In this document: positions 23,071 to 34,802 of the stretch, piece by piece | How the letters are laid out: each line of letters opens with the position of its first letter | Position numbering within the stretch: position 1 is the stretch's first letter | NCBI GenBank assembly: GCA_900660155.1 | Contig: CABFPE010000476.1 | Span: forward strand, 385,692-449,691 | Length of the DNA stretch: 64,000 bases | Direction: 5' to 3' | Source: Hofstenia miamia | Taxonomy: Eukaryota; Xenacoelomorpha; Acoela; Hofsteniidae | The notes under the pieces: model-generated | The model's database searches: none | Seen by the model: only the letters and a program-made list of their open reading frames with translations | Told to the model about the DNA's origin: nothing | Program-made: the position numbers and the translations under genes

Positions 23071-23767
23071 TATATATATATTATCCGCCTATCAGATTCA
23101 TCTCACCAACCTGCAAGTCTGAATCTCAATATGCAATCACTATCAATAGAATATCTAGGAAACAGACTCTGAGAACAAGAGCAAAGAACCCAAGAAAAAT
23201 TAAATGATTTTAAAAATGATATTCTTGCATCAATAAATACAGTGATGCAAAAAAATGAGAGGAAACCCACATGCAATCCCACAAGTATTGTAAACTTAAC
23301 AATGCCAAAAACAACAATGACACCATGAAGAAGAGCCACATCTCGAATGCTGATATCACTACAAATGTTTGATACAAAAACAAAAAAGAGTATCAATGCT
23401 ACCAAACAATACCCCTTCCCCCTAACATGGATATGAGAATATCACTATCTCCACAATTTTATATTGGGAAATTCAATGTCAATAGCAAACTTTCAGAGAG
23501 TGGTTTGTGCTATTCAAGATATACCTCTTACAGCAAAATGAAACAAAAGAAAACAGTGGTACTCAACTACTGGTATTTGTGAGAGGAATAGTTTTAGAAG
23601 TATACCTCAACCCTAATTAAAGCCAATTACAATAAACTTGTAAATGCTTTAGCAGATCATTTTAATAACGAGAATACAAAAAAACAGTACAGAATGCAGC
23701 TCTATAACTGCAAATTTACAGAAGATGACAACATAATTTACTTTACATACAAAGTCAACAGACTCAT

Positions 23768-24262
23768 ATGAATCTCACAGGAAGTAGAATGCCATACTTG
23801 TTCATTCAGAAAAGATTGGCAGGCAACATCAGAAAAAGATTAAAAAGCAAATGTAATAAAGATAACAATATGGAAACCTTAATAAAAAAATATGTCTTGA
23901 TCCAGTTAAACATAGAAACAATGAAGACATTAATATACAAATGGGAAAAACAAACAGCACTAAAAACAGTGTTATTCAAAAAAGAAATGACTGAAGCTGC
24001 CATTACCAAATTAACAATTTTTAAACACAAATTACAATGCAAAAAGTGTGGCCAACAAGGGCACACACAATTGCACTGTAAACCAATTATATACATTATT
24101 AAAGATGAAGGGTTTAATGCTGCAGAAGATGCAGAGGAACTCACACAACAATTTAACAGAAAACAAAAATTACTTAAGCTAAACAGAGCATTGTCCCCAG
24201 GTCATTCCAAAGAATGTTTTATTGTTACCAACTTGTTGAATTTAATTGGACCTCAGTCATAA
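23768..24262 (+). pseudogene. Gag C-terminal part with CCHC zinc knuckle (element 4)
   Basis: The open frame of 164 residues ends a degraded gag. It contains a complete knuckle CKKCGQQGHTQLHC (C-x2-C-x4-H-x4-C) followed by an acidic stretch (AAEDAEELTQQ). The N-terminal half is basic and polar and no family can be assigned to it. The stop after LIGPQS is TAA, and the protease follows in another frame. A shorter relative of the knuckle lies at 33807-33929. Confidence 0.78.
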
Positions 24263-24639
24263 ATAACAGTACAAATATTAAAGCAACAGTTGACACAGGA
24301 GCATCAATCACCATAATGTTAGACTCAGGTGCTAATGGAATTGGATAGAGTAGAAACAAGATCACAAACAACAATTCAAGACTTATTAATGCATCAGGCT
24401 AATACATGAACATTAAATGAGTAATAAAGAACTCGCTAAGAAAAATTCAGAATTTGAAATTCAAACAAGACATATGCATCATTGATACAGTCAATCAACT
24501 GCTGCCATACCAAAAGATCTTAGGTAGAGACTTTTTAACAGCCACCAATTGTTTAAATGATGATGCAATCAGAACTCTTAGGATCCATGTGGACAAATAT
24601 ATCTCAATTTCAATGGCAACAATGGACAACAACACTTGA
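24263..24639 (+). pseudogene. Retropepsin-like protease (element 4), active triad retained
   Basis: KATVDTGASITIM near 24280-24320 keeps the catalytic D-T-G-A-S, unlike elements 1 and 2. Stops and a frameshift follow. The open stretch 24454-24639 then supplies LLPYQKILGRDFLTATNC, the C-terminal retropepsin block. The retained Asp codon (GAC after GTT) has no CpG at its first base. After 24640 only traces of the protease-RT linker can be imagined. Confidence 0.75.
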
Positions 24640-25050
24640 AAATTCTCCCTTACATGCAATTTAAGAATAGAGCTTTTCAAAAGAAACTGGTCAAGATTGA
24701 AACAAAAAACACAATCAAAGGCTACTACATAATAATGGGGAAAAAGGCATTGCACAATCAAAGATAGTGCTTCTGATGAAAATCTCATCAACAAAAGATG
24801 GAATTGGCATAACAGCAATTCTTAACAATTGCCCAAGGCACATCTCAATCTGGCTGAAACAACTCACTATCACCAGAATAGCTCTATAAAATTTGTAGGA
24901 AAACAAATGTTCTACTACTAACAACAACCAGCCAAAAGAATTAATCAGAGAAGAGGACCCCAAGACAAATGTGACAGAATGTGAATGCAAAGACATTGTT
25001 GTTAGCCTAACCTAAGGTAGAAAGGTGCAAATGCAGAGGAAGCTATTCTG

Positions 25051-27120
25051 ACCAAAGTAACAGTGGTGCAAAATTATAGAAATTTTACTTAGTGTAATTT
25101 TAGCTGAACAACATTTATTTGTAATCAAGGTCAAAAAAGAATTACAGCTAAAAATAATTTAGCTAAAAGTCATTTGCTTGGATTTTGGAAAAATTGATCC
25201 AAAACAGAAATTCAAAATTGTAATCAATTGTTTGATAGGGAAAATTGTTATTAAAAGACCTGTAAGTGATTTTAGTATTTTTATAGTATACCAGAAATTG
25301 TCATAATCAAAAACAAAGCTGTAATAGAGATCAGAATCAATAAACATCATTCCTAAATTACATTTAATTAATTGGATTTACTAATGAAAATAAGCAACTA
25401 AATTACTATGTAGCATTGGTGGTGGTGACTTTAGTGATGGATGTTTATGTCATCTAGAATGATCAATTGATGACAATACTACTTTGTGTAATTACTGATC
25501 GCCATGAATATTACATAAATATCTAATTATGCCAATGGACTCTGAATTCCAACAAAATGAGTGATTGTTCAATTTTGTTCAAAATTGTAATTTATTAATA
25601 ACCTATACATTATTTAATTATTTTAATGATTATTACTCTGATGCCTTCTCATTTGATGAAAGATATTTGTATCAACAATGATTGAAGAAGAGAGAAGTAA
25701 ACCTAAGCATCAAGCACATAAGTAGTAAATTAAACAATTATAATTTGATAGAGTTTAGCTTAAACACAAAATGGCTTTCACCAATGCAGATCTTCACAGC
25801 CATTGAATAATAATAAAAGTTACTAATGAGAATGAATGTTATCATAAAATATCTTGGAAGAACTAGCATAGATCACAAGGCTTACACACTTATACTGCCT
25901 CAGACCAGCTGTCCCTCTTTAAGTAACTTTTACATTTATGTCGAGTGTAGTGCTTAAAATGAATAGATTTTTGACAGAGCTTAATATTTTCGAAAAAAAG
26001 GTAGCCTCTATTTTTATTGACCCATTTTAGCTTTGAACACTATACAGAATTTGCATAAAATATGTTTCTTTGTTTCTTTTTGATATACACCCTGGTATTA
26101 TATCAAGGGTGCATTAAAAGAAATTTAAACAGTGCCATGTGACGTCATCAAATACCATGTGAAAGTGCAGCATAGATTATACACTATGCTTAACTGTAAG
26201 TGAAAGACGTTTTTTGCAAATTTATATATCTTAAAATTAATAGATCAACTAGCTCATCATCAATTCTTTAAATGCTATTGGTTTACTATGCAGTGCAAAA
26301 AAAATTTCTTTGTAGCCATAGTTGTTCATGGCTCAAAATTTTGCAAAAAATTTTTACCCATACATCAATTTATAAAATTAAAAATGAAGTAGATGCAATT
26401 GAATTTAATTTCATGAAAATGCAAACTAGGGGATGTTCAATTACATAATCAATTCTAATTTTTTAATGCTAATACTATAAAATATTGTAAAGATCATATC
26501 AGTATCATTTGAATTTCTTGAGTCAATTTTGCATTTAATGAATTTAAGAGTTAATTCGTGTGAACAAGGGAAATACCTTAAATTATTGAATATTAAAGAG
26601 GATCAAAACAAATTTTTTCCTTCAATGTATATAATAGATGCTCGGCTAAATTCATCCATAAGTTTTATCTATATTTGATTTTTAAATGCTGGAGGCCCAA
26701 AAAACGCATTTAAGAAAGAAAACAATATTCATTTCAAGTATGTTTTATACTACATAATTGATTAATTCATTTTGTTTTGCTGTTGGAGGGCTATAACAAA
26801 TTGTGCTACAATTTCTTGTAATTTTAAGTATTTTGTGGCCTGTGCATGAGGCTTTTATGATTTTTGGCAACTGGCCACACCCCCTCCTAATATTAACTTA
26901 GATCCACTCCTAAAATATCATAAGCTTTCACATTCAATTAACAAGTATAACTAAAGTGCTAATTAAGCAAAAAATATTTTATAATCTCAGGACAAAACAG
27001 CCAATTTTTGGACAAAAGTTTTGTAATGTTCAGAACTGATATTGGTTTACATTTCTTTGACTGTTCATCCATGTATGGGAAAATTTTAGCAACTGTTCTC
27101 ACTCAAATTAGTTAATTTTG
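25051..27120. other. No gene recognised; possible hAT-like MITE end near 26850-26915
   Basis: Mostly AT-rich sequence. On the minus strand, 26850-26915 reads GGAGTGGATCTAAG... AGGAGGGGGTGTGGCC, a composition typical of hAT-type MITE ends, but a matching left end was not found. A hairpin-like CACCCT...AGGGTG lies near 26090-26115. Confidence 0.4.
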
Positions 27121-27129
27121 GACCTAAAG

Positions 27130-28931
27130 AATGAAGAAATAATAAGAGTCAAAAGCAATTTATTAAATCTTGCTTGTACAAATGTAGAAAACGAAAATAC
27201 AAAATCTATAAACTACAAATATATATATATATAAAAAAATAAAAGTTTACAAAATATTATAAAGCACTAGTAGAAACCATGAGCACTCATTTGCATATTG
27301 CTATTTAGATATGTATGTAATCATTAAATGTGCTTGCATTTCCTAGCATTTGTTGCATCCTTAACAAAAATTTTTTAGCCTGCTTTTGAAACACTTATAT
27401 GACTTTGCATTCCTTATGAATAGGGGTAGAGAATTCCATTGTTGGGATGCATTCAGGGAAAATGAGCTTTTGCTGTTTAGAATACTATGGTACTTTTTAG
27501 TTTGATTGCTTAATTTTAGGTAGTCATTCAGAAAATGAAGTGATTTGCGTTGGTTAACATATTTATACATGATGCACATAGTTTGAGATTGAATAGCATG
27601 TATAGTATCTATATTATTAAATTCATTACGTAGAGAGGAGATGGATTCGTGCTCTGGAATAAAATTTATTGTTCTTAAAGCCCAATTATAAATTTTAGTT
27701 AGGGATTTTCGTTGAGAAACACTTAGATTTTGAAATAGGAAACTGCAATATTGAAATTTACTGAGCACAAAAGCATTGATTACTTGTTTATGATAGTTAT
27801 TACCTATTTCCCGAACTTGATAGAGCAGTTTAACACCGGATGCCATTTTTTTCAATTTAGCAGAAAAGAAGTTTGAAAAATTAAGGTTAGCGTCAATTTC
27901 TACACCTAAATAACTTACCAATTTTTTTGATGTATAGTGGTGTTGTCAATTTCGAGAGTAATTTTGTGCGACGTTGCATTGTCAGTAGGAGTAAATACTA
28001 TAAATTGGGGTTTGTCAATATTTATTTTTATTTTGTTTTGCAAAAAATAATTTGAAAGCGACTCTACATCTTTTTGTAACAGTTTACTCGAATAAATGCA
28101 TTTTTTGCAGTATTCAGGAGACAAGTATCATCAGAATATTGATATAAGGTAGTTGAATTTATATGATCAGACATATCATTGACATATAGCGCAAAAGGTA
28201 TAGGACCTAAAACAGTCCCTTGAGGAACACCACGTACGGTACCTAAAAAACTAGAGAATTTTTCACCTAATTTGACACGTTGTTGTCTATTGCATAAAAA
28301 GCTCATGATGAAGCATACCGAAGATGAGCTAAAACCTAGATTTAATAATTTATTTTGGGAAAATTTTGAAATCCATTGAATAAAATGCTTTACTAAGATA
28401 TAGTAAAGCAAAAGTACTAGTCAATTGCTTGCTTAGATTGAATTTAATTTTTTCTGTAATCGATAAAATTGCATCTGATGTGCATAAATTTGAATAGCAA
28501 TTAATTTTTCAAATACTTTTAGAGAATGGATGAGTTATACTAATTGGCCTATAATTGCGAACTTCTAAATGATCTCCACTTTTAAAAACAGGTGTAACAT
28601 CCGCATTTTTTAAGATTTTGGGGAAAATTGTCTGAAATACATTGATTAAAAGCAAAAAGTAGATGACTACCAAACACGTGTAAATTTTTTTTAGAACAAA
28701 ATTCGGGAATCTATTAGATCCAATTGATTTATTCACATCACTTTTTTTAAAAATATTTTTCAATTCATAATATGTCGCCATTCGAAAATCGAATTTTGAG
28801 TTACAATGTTTTTGTGAATGCTTGAGTTTTTTATCAAATTTGCCAAATTTGAAATTTCCGAGATTTACAAAAGTTTCATTTAAGTGATTGGCTATTTCAA
28901 TTTTGTTATTGCAANCAACAGTACTAGTCAA
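27130..28931 (-). mobile_element. CR1/Jockey-like LINE, ORF2 C-terminal part and 3' end
   Basis: The minus strand carries RT and C-terminal blocks down to LPLFIRNAKSYKCFKSRLKN, a stop, an untranslated tail and a terminus GACTCTTATTATT at about 27138-27150. The same terminus recurs at 29133. Short microsatellite-like 3' ends without poly(A) are typical of CR1-group LINEs. Coding parts are interrupted, and the 5' end is confused by a single-N join at 28916. Confidence 0.8.
27361..28931 (-). pseudogene. LINE reverse transcriptase, frame-broken
   Basis: RT that copies LINE RNA at the target site. Blocks in order on minus: ADVTPVFKSGDHLEVRNYRP and ISITHPFSK (28509-28931); FIQWISKFSQNKLL, RGVPQGTVLGPIPFALYVND and the catalytic YSDDT (28064-28411; usual form YADD); KINIDKPQFIVFTPT (27915-28124); MVSYLGVEIDANLNF and the C-terminal domain (27361-27921, 186 residues). 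Frameshifts separate the four open pieces. Part of the palm between 28411 and 28509 is missing. No endonuclease or ORF1 belonging to this copy is visible. Confidence 0.88.
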
Positions 28932-29130
28932 TTGCTTACTTAGATTGAATTTAATTTTTTCTGTAATCGATAAAATTGCATCTGATGTGCTATGACCTAT
29001 GTGAAAACCAAATTGATTTTTTGACAGAATTTTGTTATCATTAAGGTATCCATAAATTTGAATAGCAATTAATTTTTCAAATAAGAGAATGGATGAGTTA
29101 TACTAATTGGCCTATAATTGCGAGCTTCTA
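28917..29130 (-). repeat. Second, longer version of 28399-28570 LINE sequence after a single N
   Basis: AGTACTAGTCAATTGCTT... through GAATGGATGAGTTATACTAA recurs here. It includes about 80 bases (around TATGACCTATGTGAAAACC) that are missing from the first copy. The duplicate starts at the N at 28916, so it is probably an assembly overlap between two versions of the locus or two LINE copies. Confidence 0.75.
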
Positions 29131-29132
29131 AA

Positions 29133-29365
29133 TAATAATAAGAGTCAGAGAGAACAAATTTATTGCGCATTATATGTATACAATATCTACAAACTAACAC
29201 ATGACAAAAGAAAATAAACATGAACAAATTACTACAAATTAATATGTACAATATATAATAATATAGTCAATGTTTGAGTGGATGTTTGTGTAGGTGCTCA
29301 ATGTTGAATGTATGTTTCAAATGCATGAAGTGTATTAGCGTCCCCTAATGTATACTGTTTTATTA

Positions 29366-29366
<1 letters not shown>
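29133..29366 (-). mobile_element. LINE 3' terminal fragment
   Basis: On minus it ends TTTGTTCTCTCTGACTCTTATTATTATT, matching the terminus at 27130-27150. It contains no coding sequence and appears inserted in the LINE sequence ending at 29130. A severely 5'-truncated LINE copy fits. The inner boundary is uncertain. Confidence 0.55.

Positions 29367-29400
<34 letters not shown>
29367..29400. repeat. (AAT)n microsatellite
   Basis: About eleven AAT units. It could be the 3' tail of a neighbouring retroposon. Confidence 0.95.
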
Positions 29401-29475
29401 GGGCAGGTAGCCCAGTTGGTAGAGATGCAGATTGGTAAGCTGAGGTTAAGCAACTGTGATGGTGGTTAGCAAACT
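29401..29475 (+). repeat. Possible tRNA-derived SINE head (A-box only)
   Basis: TAGCCCAGTTGG at 29408-29419 followed by TAGAG fits a tRNA A box and D arm. The expected B box is only weakly suggested by GGTTAAGCAAC near 29446, and no full cloverleaf can be folded. A tRNA gene is not supported. Confidence 0.35.
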
Positions 29476-29504
29476 GACAACAGGCAGACTCCACAATCAG
29501 AATT

Positions 29505-29862
29505 GTGGACTCAAGAAGTGGAAGTATAGGATCCACACAGACCAATGTACAATGGCATAAGTGGACAGATGAGCAGAAGAGGACAGCATTGGAGTATTAC
29601 AGAATAAGCTGGCCAAATGAGAGGGGTTACAGGAAGAGAATGTTGGAAGAATGGATGAAGGCAAGAATGGGATTAGAAGTTACAGAGGAGAGACTTGCAG
29701 AGCAAGTGAGAAAGTTACAGTTGGATGAGAGTAAAGGGAAAAAGAGAGTTGAATAGGCTAAGCAAAGAGAAGATGAAGTGATAGATGTTGAGACAGAAGA
29801 GGCAGAAGCAGCAGAACCAGCAGACACTGAAACTGAAGCAGCAATCAAGGAAAAGCTGAAGG
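29505..29862 (+). pseudogene. Fragment of a retroelement-type ORF with helical GYRKRM motif
   Basis: An open stretch starting near 29505 (a GTG; the true start is unknown) reads WTDEQKRTALEYYRISWPNE, RGYRKRMLEEWMKARMGLEV, TEERLAEQVRKLQ, then TAG at 29754 and an acidic continuation (VETEEAEAAEPADTE). The pattern W-T-x-E...Y-Y...G-Y-R-x-R-M...v-T-E-x-R-L-A-x-Q-x-R is one I associate with N-terminal regions of some invertebrate non-LTR reverse-transcriptase proteins. This is from memory and not checkable here. It ends abruptly at the truncated LINE on the other strand. Confidence 0.5.
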
Positions 29863-31041
29863 AAGAAATAGGTGTTATTGACAGTTACTCCCAAATAAAT
29901 TCAAGAAGTGTCTGTTTTAATAACAGTACCATTAAGAGTATAATTACTATCAATACCATATTTGATTATAAAGCTTCATCTTGAATGTTGATGTTAGAGA
30001 AAATCATCCCTTTTGATTTTTCCCAATTGGCAATTAAGTTGAAATTATTGAACTGATCTTCTAAATCATTGATATTAACCTGAGCATCAATAAAATCTGT
30101 GCATACCTTTGAAGCCTTAATTGCAGAAATTATCAAGGTATCATCTGAATATCTAATAATGCTATGTTGTGCTTTTCCATGTACTTTTGTATGAGGCTGT
30201 TGCGTTTTTAGATTAATACTATTTGTATAATTAACAAATAGAATAGGAGAGGCTGGTCCTCCTTGAGGAATTCCTACAATCATAGGCAGAACAGAAGACT
30301 TCTGACTGTTCATTGAGATAACTCTTTGTTCCTCCATGCAAATAAGAATGAAGCTAACTACTAAACCATTTCTTATCTTCATCTAAATTACAATCTATAA
30401 TCGTTAAATAATTTGTTAGGTAAAACCATATTAAATGCTTAACTGAAATCCAGAAAGTTTACTCTGACAATTGTTGTTTCTTTGTCATCTAATTTGGTGA
30501 TGACGTGATGCGGAAAAACAACAAGTGCAAATTGGTAGCCGTCGTTAGATTTCTGAAGTGCTCTAACACCAACTGGAATTACCAATATTTCAAGACATTT
30601 TGAGGGAATAGCAGTGAGACAAACTGGGCGAAGATTTGTATTATCCTTTTGATCAGCATTGGGTCTTTCAATAAGGGAAAACATTTGAAATTTTCCACTG
30701 AGGTGGGTGATATTGCTTATCAATTATGTCAATAAGAATCACCATGAATATCTCAGCAAGATCATTTTCAAGCATATTGAATAACCATGATGGGAGTCCA
30801 TCTGGCCTACTAGCCTTATCAATTTTACATTGACTAAATACTTTGTGTACTTCAGAACACCGAAATTTAGCTGGTTTACAACTTGATTTTGAAAACTTAT
30901 AACTTTGTAAGAGTTATCATTGAATCTTGTAAAAAAATTGTTTAGTTCACATGCTCTATCAAATGTCACTAGAGGTTTTTCATTTTTATTCTTTGTAAAT
31001 TTTTTCAATAATTGCCAAAGTTCGTTACCATTACTTTTCAT
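29862..31041 (-). pseudogene. Reverse transcriptase of the second LINE
   Basis: Open pieces 30739-31041, 30439-30723 and 29966-30382 give successively KSNGNELWQLLKKFTKNKNE, NTNLRPVCLTAIPSKCLEIL, IVRVNFLDFS (first catalytic Asp region), GIPQGGPASPILFVNYTNSI and YSDDTLI (catalytic block), then SKGMIFSN. The YLGV block lies just beyond, near 29880, where the copy ends. The frames shift between pieces. YSDDT in place of YADDT is also seen in the other LINE and may be a family trait. Confidence 0.85.
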
Positions 31042-31243
31042 TTGTTGAAACCTGAGATTTTGCTTAGAGAATACATATTTATTAATCTTTTGCTGATAAT
31101 GGTTTCGTAAATTTTTGTTATTATTTTTATAGCAATAGTTTTTTCTTTGTATAATTTCTTCAAAATATTGTCATTCTTTACTGACAATTCATTCTCAGAT
31201 ATAACAACCTTTTTCTTAGGTACACAATTATCTATAATATATC

Positions 31244-32079
31244 CTAAATATTCGCTAACAGTGACAACAGTTTCCTCAACATCATTGGAATTATACAGTA
31301 CATTCCAATCCGAGTTATCATGATCAGGCTGTTGTATCCGCCTCCAGTGTCTTTGTTTCTTAAAATTATTAGAATACCTTTATGGAAATGAGTCACAGGA
31401 TTAATACCAAGAATAGGAAAATATTCAGTTGCAGTCATCTTACCTTCTTCAGTCACATAAACCCAATCTAATATATTTTCTGAAGGCAAAAAAGTTGGAA
31501 AGTTTTCGTAAAACCCAAAATATTAAGCTTGTTAATATGAGACACATTGATATCTCCAACTATCAGGACAAAAGCTCTAGGATGATCTATTCATAGCCCT
31601 TGAACAAGACCTTGCAATTTGGATTCTGCAAGTGATCTTTGAGATGAAGGTCTAATATAAACATTTATTAAAATAATACTCGTGTATTCTCGAGTTAAGA
31701 AAACTGGTCTAACCAGAACTGACAATACTTCCAATTCAATATCCATATTGTTAAAAACACTTCTTACTAAAGGAATGTGTGATACCCATCTTTTATTAAT
31801 ATATAATAGAAGACCGCCTCCAGCATTTACTGCAATGCAGTCCTGCCTAAGTAAATATAATAATCCATCTAATTCAATAGATTTATCTGTAATTGAATCT
31901 ACCAACTTTGTTTCTTGAAGGGCTATGAAACACAAATTGCTATGACTATGTGCAAACCCTTCTAACTGAAACAATTTGGAATTTATGCCATTGATATTAC
32001 ATGAATAACCATAAGGAAAAGTGAAACGTGATACATCATTAAGTAAATTTTTGTCTTTATCTTTTTCGATGTGAGTCAT
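31244..32079 (-). pseudogene. APE-type endonuclease of the second LINE
   Basis: The enzyme nicks target DNA to prime reverse transcription. Conserved points seen: NINGINSKLFQL (asparagine of the first motif), FIALQETKL (catalytic Glu), LINVYIRPSSQ, and near 31550 VGDINVSHI (Asp-x-Asn motif). The open pieces are 31591-32079 (162 residues) and 31244-31489 (81 residues), in different frames with a TGA between. The domain is recognisable almost end to end but broken. Confidence 0.82.
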
Positions 32080-32108
32080 TAAGATTCTTTAACACCATTA
32101 TTATATAA

Positions 32109-32385
32109 TTATAAATTTCTGATTTTTAGATGTTCTTTAGGTATTCCTGTTTTTGATAATTGCCAACGTTTTTTCAACAATAATTTCTCTCTTATGCGTT
32201 CTTCATTTGTCAAAACGCGAGTAATAAACCCCTTTTCTTTGTAATTTTTTAACTTGTATGCGTTAGCTAAAACTTTACGGGTATCCCATCTCGTTTTAAA
32301 AGTAACCAACAGAGATCTTGGTCGAGAAATATCTTGAATATATCTACCAAGCCTCTGAATATCATCAATTTAAATAATAGTAATA
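32109..32385 (-). pseudogene. LINE ORF1 C-terminal fragment
   Basis: The open part (66 residues) reads MVTFKTRWDTRKVLANAYKL, then GFITRVLTNEERIREKLLLK. Just upstream the frame gives IQRLGRYIQDISRPRSL. This order (R-L-G...R-P-R...V-x-F...v-L-x-x-A-x-x-L-K) is that of the RNA-binding C-terminal region of LINE ORF1 proteins. It ends 30 bases before ORF2, the usual bicistronic arrangement. The N-terminal part is missing. Confidence 0.7.
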
Positions 32386-32390
32386 TATTG

Positions 32391-33806
32391 TCAATCACGT
32401 TTCTATAAATGTGTTTACTATAAATTTCAGACACTACTGCTTATAAAAGCAAAAGGTTGCCTTATAAGATCTTGGTTGCTCTATTATTTACACATAGTTA
32501 TCCAACTTAGCAAATTTATAGATTTTCTAAGAAATTTTCTTAAATCTCAAACATTCATTGCCAAGTCAATACAGATGGATGAAATTCCAGAGGCCCATTC
32601 TGACTAATATCTTTGGGACACTCAAAATTTCCCAAATCATCACGATAAGCTTTTAAATATTTGAATTAATTTACCATGATAAATCGCACAATAGATTTAG
32701 ACCAAATGTTTGCCAATGATTTACAAAATGAATCAATGGTTTGTTATGTTTTACCATTTTTGAAGGAGTTTGTGTGCTATTGCTGACACTATTTTATATG
32801 CTAATGAATTATCATTTTATAGTTTCAAAAATTCATTTTGATTACAACATTAAATTTTTTTAATATTATTAACTACAGGAATTCTTGATAACATATCTAA
32901 ATTACCATTAAGTTTTCAAGGATCAAGGCACAGTCCAAAACCATATTCATTCACTCACACTATCTTTTACCAATATATTTGTACTTTGTTCAAAGTTATT
33001 GCACAGAGTATTTGTTGATTATCCATGTAAATCATAGATTTGTGGCTAAGCAAATATGTATGAAAGAAGTATATTCTTTCAATAGATGAATAGTTTTCAC
33101 GTATAGAAAGCTTGTTACTAGCATACCAGATTGGATACTTTCATGTGGAAATATTGCTCAAAATAGCTACTAGTGATGCCTATGTGCTAAAAACAAATAT
33201 TTTTTTACAAATCTGAGTAATGGAGCAAACATGCACTTTAAAGTGTTCTTGCAAATTTCAAAATCGGGAATTTTTAAATTCCATGCTAAATGAATGCCTT
33301 TTTAAGTAAACTCAGTTGAATGTAAAACAGTAGTTTCCTTAGAAATTTTCTATAGTAGTTTGTTAGATCTAGAAATTTTTGCATATATTATGAATTACAT
33401 GACTTTGACCAGGTGTTACTGCTAAATTTTTTTTGGATCAGGTTGGAACAATTTATCGAGATATTACCTTTCTAAAAAACACATTTTTCACAATTGATAG
33501 TAATTCCATGTTCCAAAAGACGTTTAAAATTGATGTCAAGATTATGTGTATGTTCTTCTAGTACTTTTGAATAAACATTGAGATCATCACAATTTAACTG
33601 AGAAAAGATTGCACATTCTTCTAAAGAACATCACACTAATGTAACATTGAAGACTCTGTCGATACTGTAATATACAAGTGTGTTAATATCTAGCTTATTA
33701 TGGAAAACAATCGCCATAAACATAAAGAACTTGGATTCTAGACCACAACTTCGAACTTCAAAAAAGTGAAAACCACCGAAATTCGATGAAAACTAAACCA
33801 ATAAAT
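32391..33806. other. No gene recognised
   Basis: AT-rich sequence with no recognisable open frame, repeat or RNA gene. Confidence 0.45.
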
Positions 33807-33929
33807 ATGGAAAAAGTGAGATGCCGACAATGTGGACAGCAATGACATTTTAAGTCGGACTGCAAGACAGTTGTATATACAGCAGAAGATGCAAAAGAAA
33901 TTGCCTTGCAAAGAGAAGAAGAAACTTAA
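33807..33929 (+). pseudogene. Gag zinc-knuckle fragment (element 4 family)
   Basis: A 41-codon frame from ATG to TAA gives CRQCGQQ-stop-HFKSDC, then VYTAEDAKEIALQ. The spacing matches C-x2-C-x4-H-x4-C of element 4 (CKKCGQQGHTQLHC), with TGA in place of the Gly codon. The acidic AEDA tail also matches. No other part of an element is visible nearby. Confidence 0.65.
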
Positions 33930-34802
33930 AACTAACTAAATCTATAACATGTATGTTTGTGCATGTGTGCACTTAGCACTTATATGTTGTAGTCCTTGTG
34001 GAATTTGTTTGAATAATACTTGTTCTATTCATAAGTAAGTGAAAAAACTTATTATTATTAGTTTTTTCATTTATAAGCATATTCTTGCAAGAAAATATTC
34101 ATCTGAATTACTACTGTGTTAATTAACAGGAAATATTGACATTTACTTAGTTCTTGTTATTCATTTAAAGATTTTAAGAGGTTCTTAGGAAATCAAGGAG
34201 GTAAAAATAATGCGCTTTATTGAACGGCAAATGGTTTTTGCCTTCGTGAAACGCCCATTAAATTAACAGTGTTGCAAAAAGCATTTACTTAAGTAATATA
34301 ACCTAATTGCAAGCCTTTGACGAATACATTTAGTGTTATGTTATTCTACATTTACTTCTAGTATATGCGATGTGACTTGGTCACACGCACTTTCCGTCTT
34401 TTGAAAAATTACATGTCATTCGTATGAAGCATTCTTTTAATTTTAAGAAATTCCGCAGATCTCAAAAAATTGCGAATTTCTTGAAATTTGAAATAACCCT
34501 ATTGTGCCATGCTACATAACAAATTTATATAAAATTACGTTTATTTAAGAATTCTCAAAGCAAATGGAGACAATATTTTTTTAAATAAGTACTGATAACA
34601 ATCTTCTAGTAAGTTTCTATATTGCAAAATTATGCAAACCAGTGAAAATCGTTATCCATAGAATATACTATTGTAATACTTTGTTTTCATAAGACGAAGT
34701 TATGCAGAAGAGGGCTGAAATATTAAATTCACAGTTAGGGGGGAGGGGGTTATTGAACTTTGGAATATGGGTCGAATATAAGTCAATGTTGAAAATCCTA
34801 TT

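Larger units (their letters stand above)
23100..25050 (+). mobile_element. LTR retrotransposon remnant (element 4), gag-protease part
   Basis: Plus-strand gag and protease motifs related to element 3 can be followed from about 23100 to 25050. There are many stops, and no RT catalytic block, integrase or LTR was found. Protease phrases IIDTVNQLLPYQKILGRDFL here and IIDTQHQLLPYKIILGRDFL in element 3 are clearly sisters. Confidence 0.75.
29862..32390 (-). mobile_element. Second LINE (ORF1 end, endonuclease, RT), 3'-truncated
   Basis: On minus: the end of ORF1 (about 32385-32109), a 30-base spacer, then ORF2 from MTHIEKDK (32079) with APE-type endonuclease and RT, cut after the YLGV block near 29862. 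It has no 3' end of its own. Several frameshifts are present. It is a different family from the LINE at 27130, because the RT blocks differ (GIPQGGPASP versus GVPQGTVLGP). Confidence 0.85.

Noticed and set aside
22852-23207. ORFs spanning the N gap at 22902-23070
   Set aside because: Most codons are unknown and the flanks are TA repeat.
29408-29475. tRNA gene
   Set aside because: Only an A box is convincing; no acceptor stem, anticodon arm or proper B box.
29778-29984. Plus-strand 68-codon ORF
   Set aside because: Its end overlaps the minus-strand LINE RT (YLGV block); only the part before 29862 belongs to the preceding plus-strand fragment.
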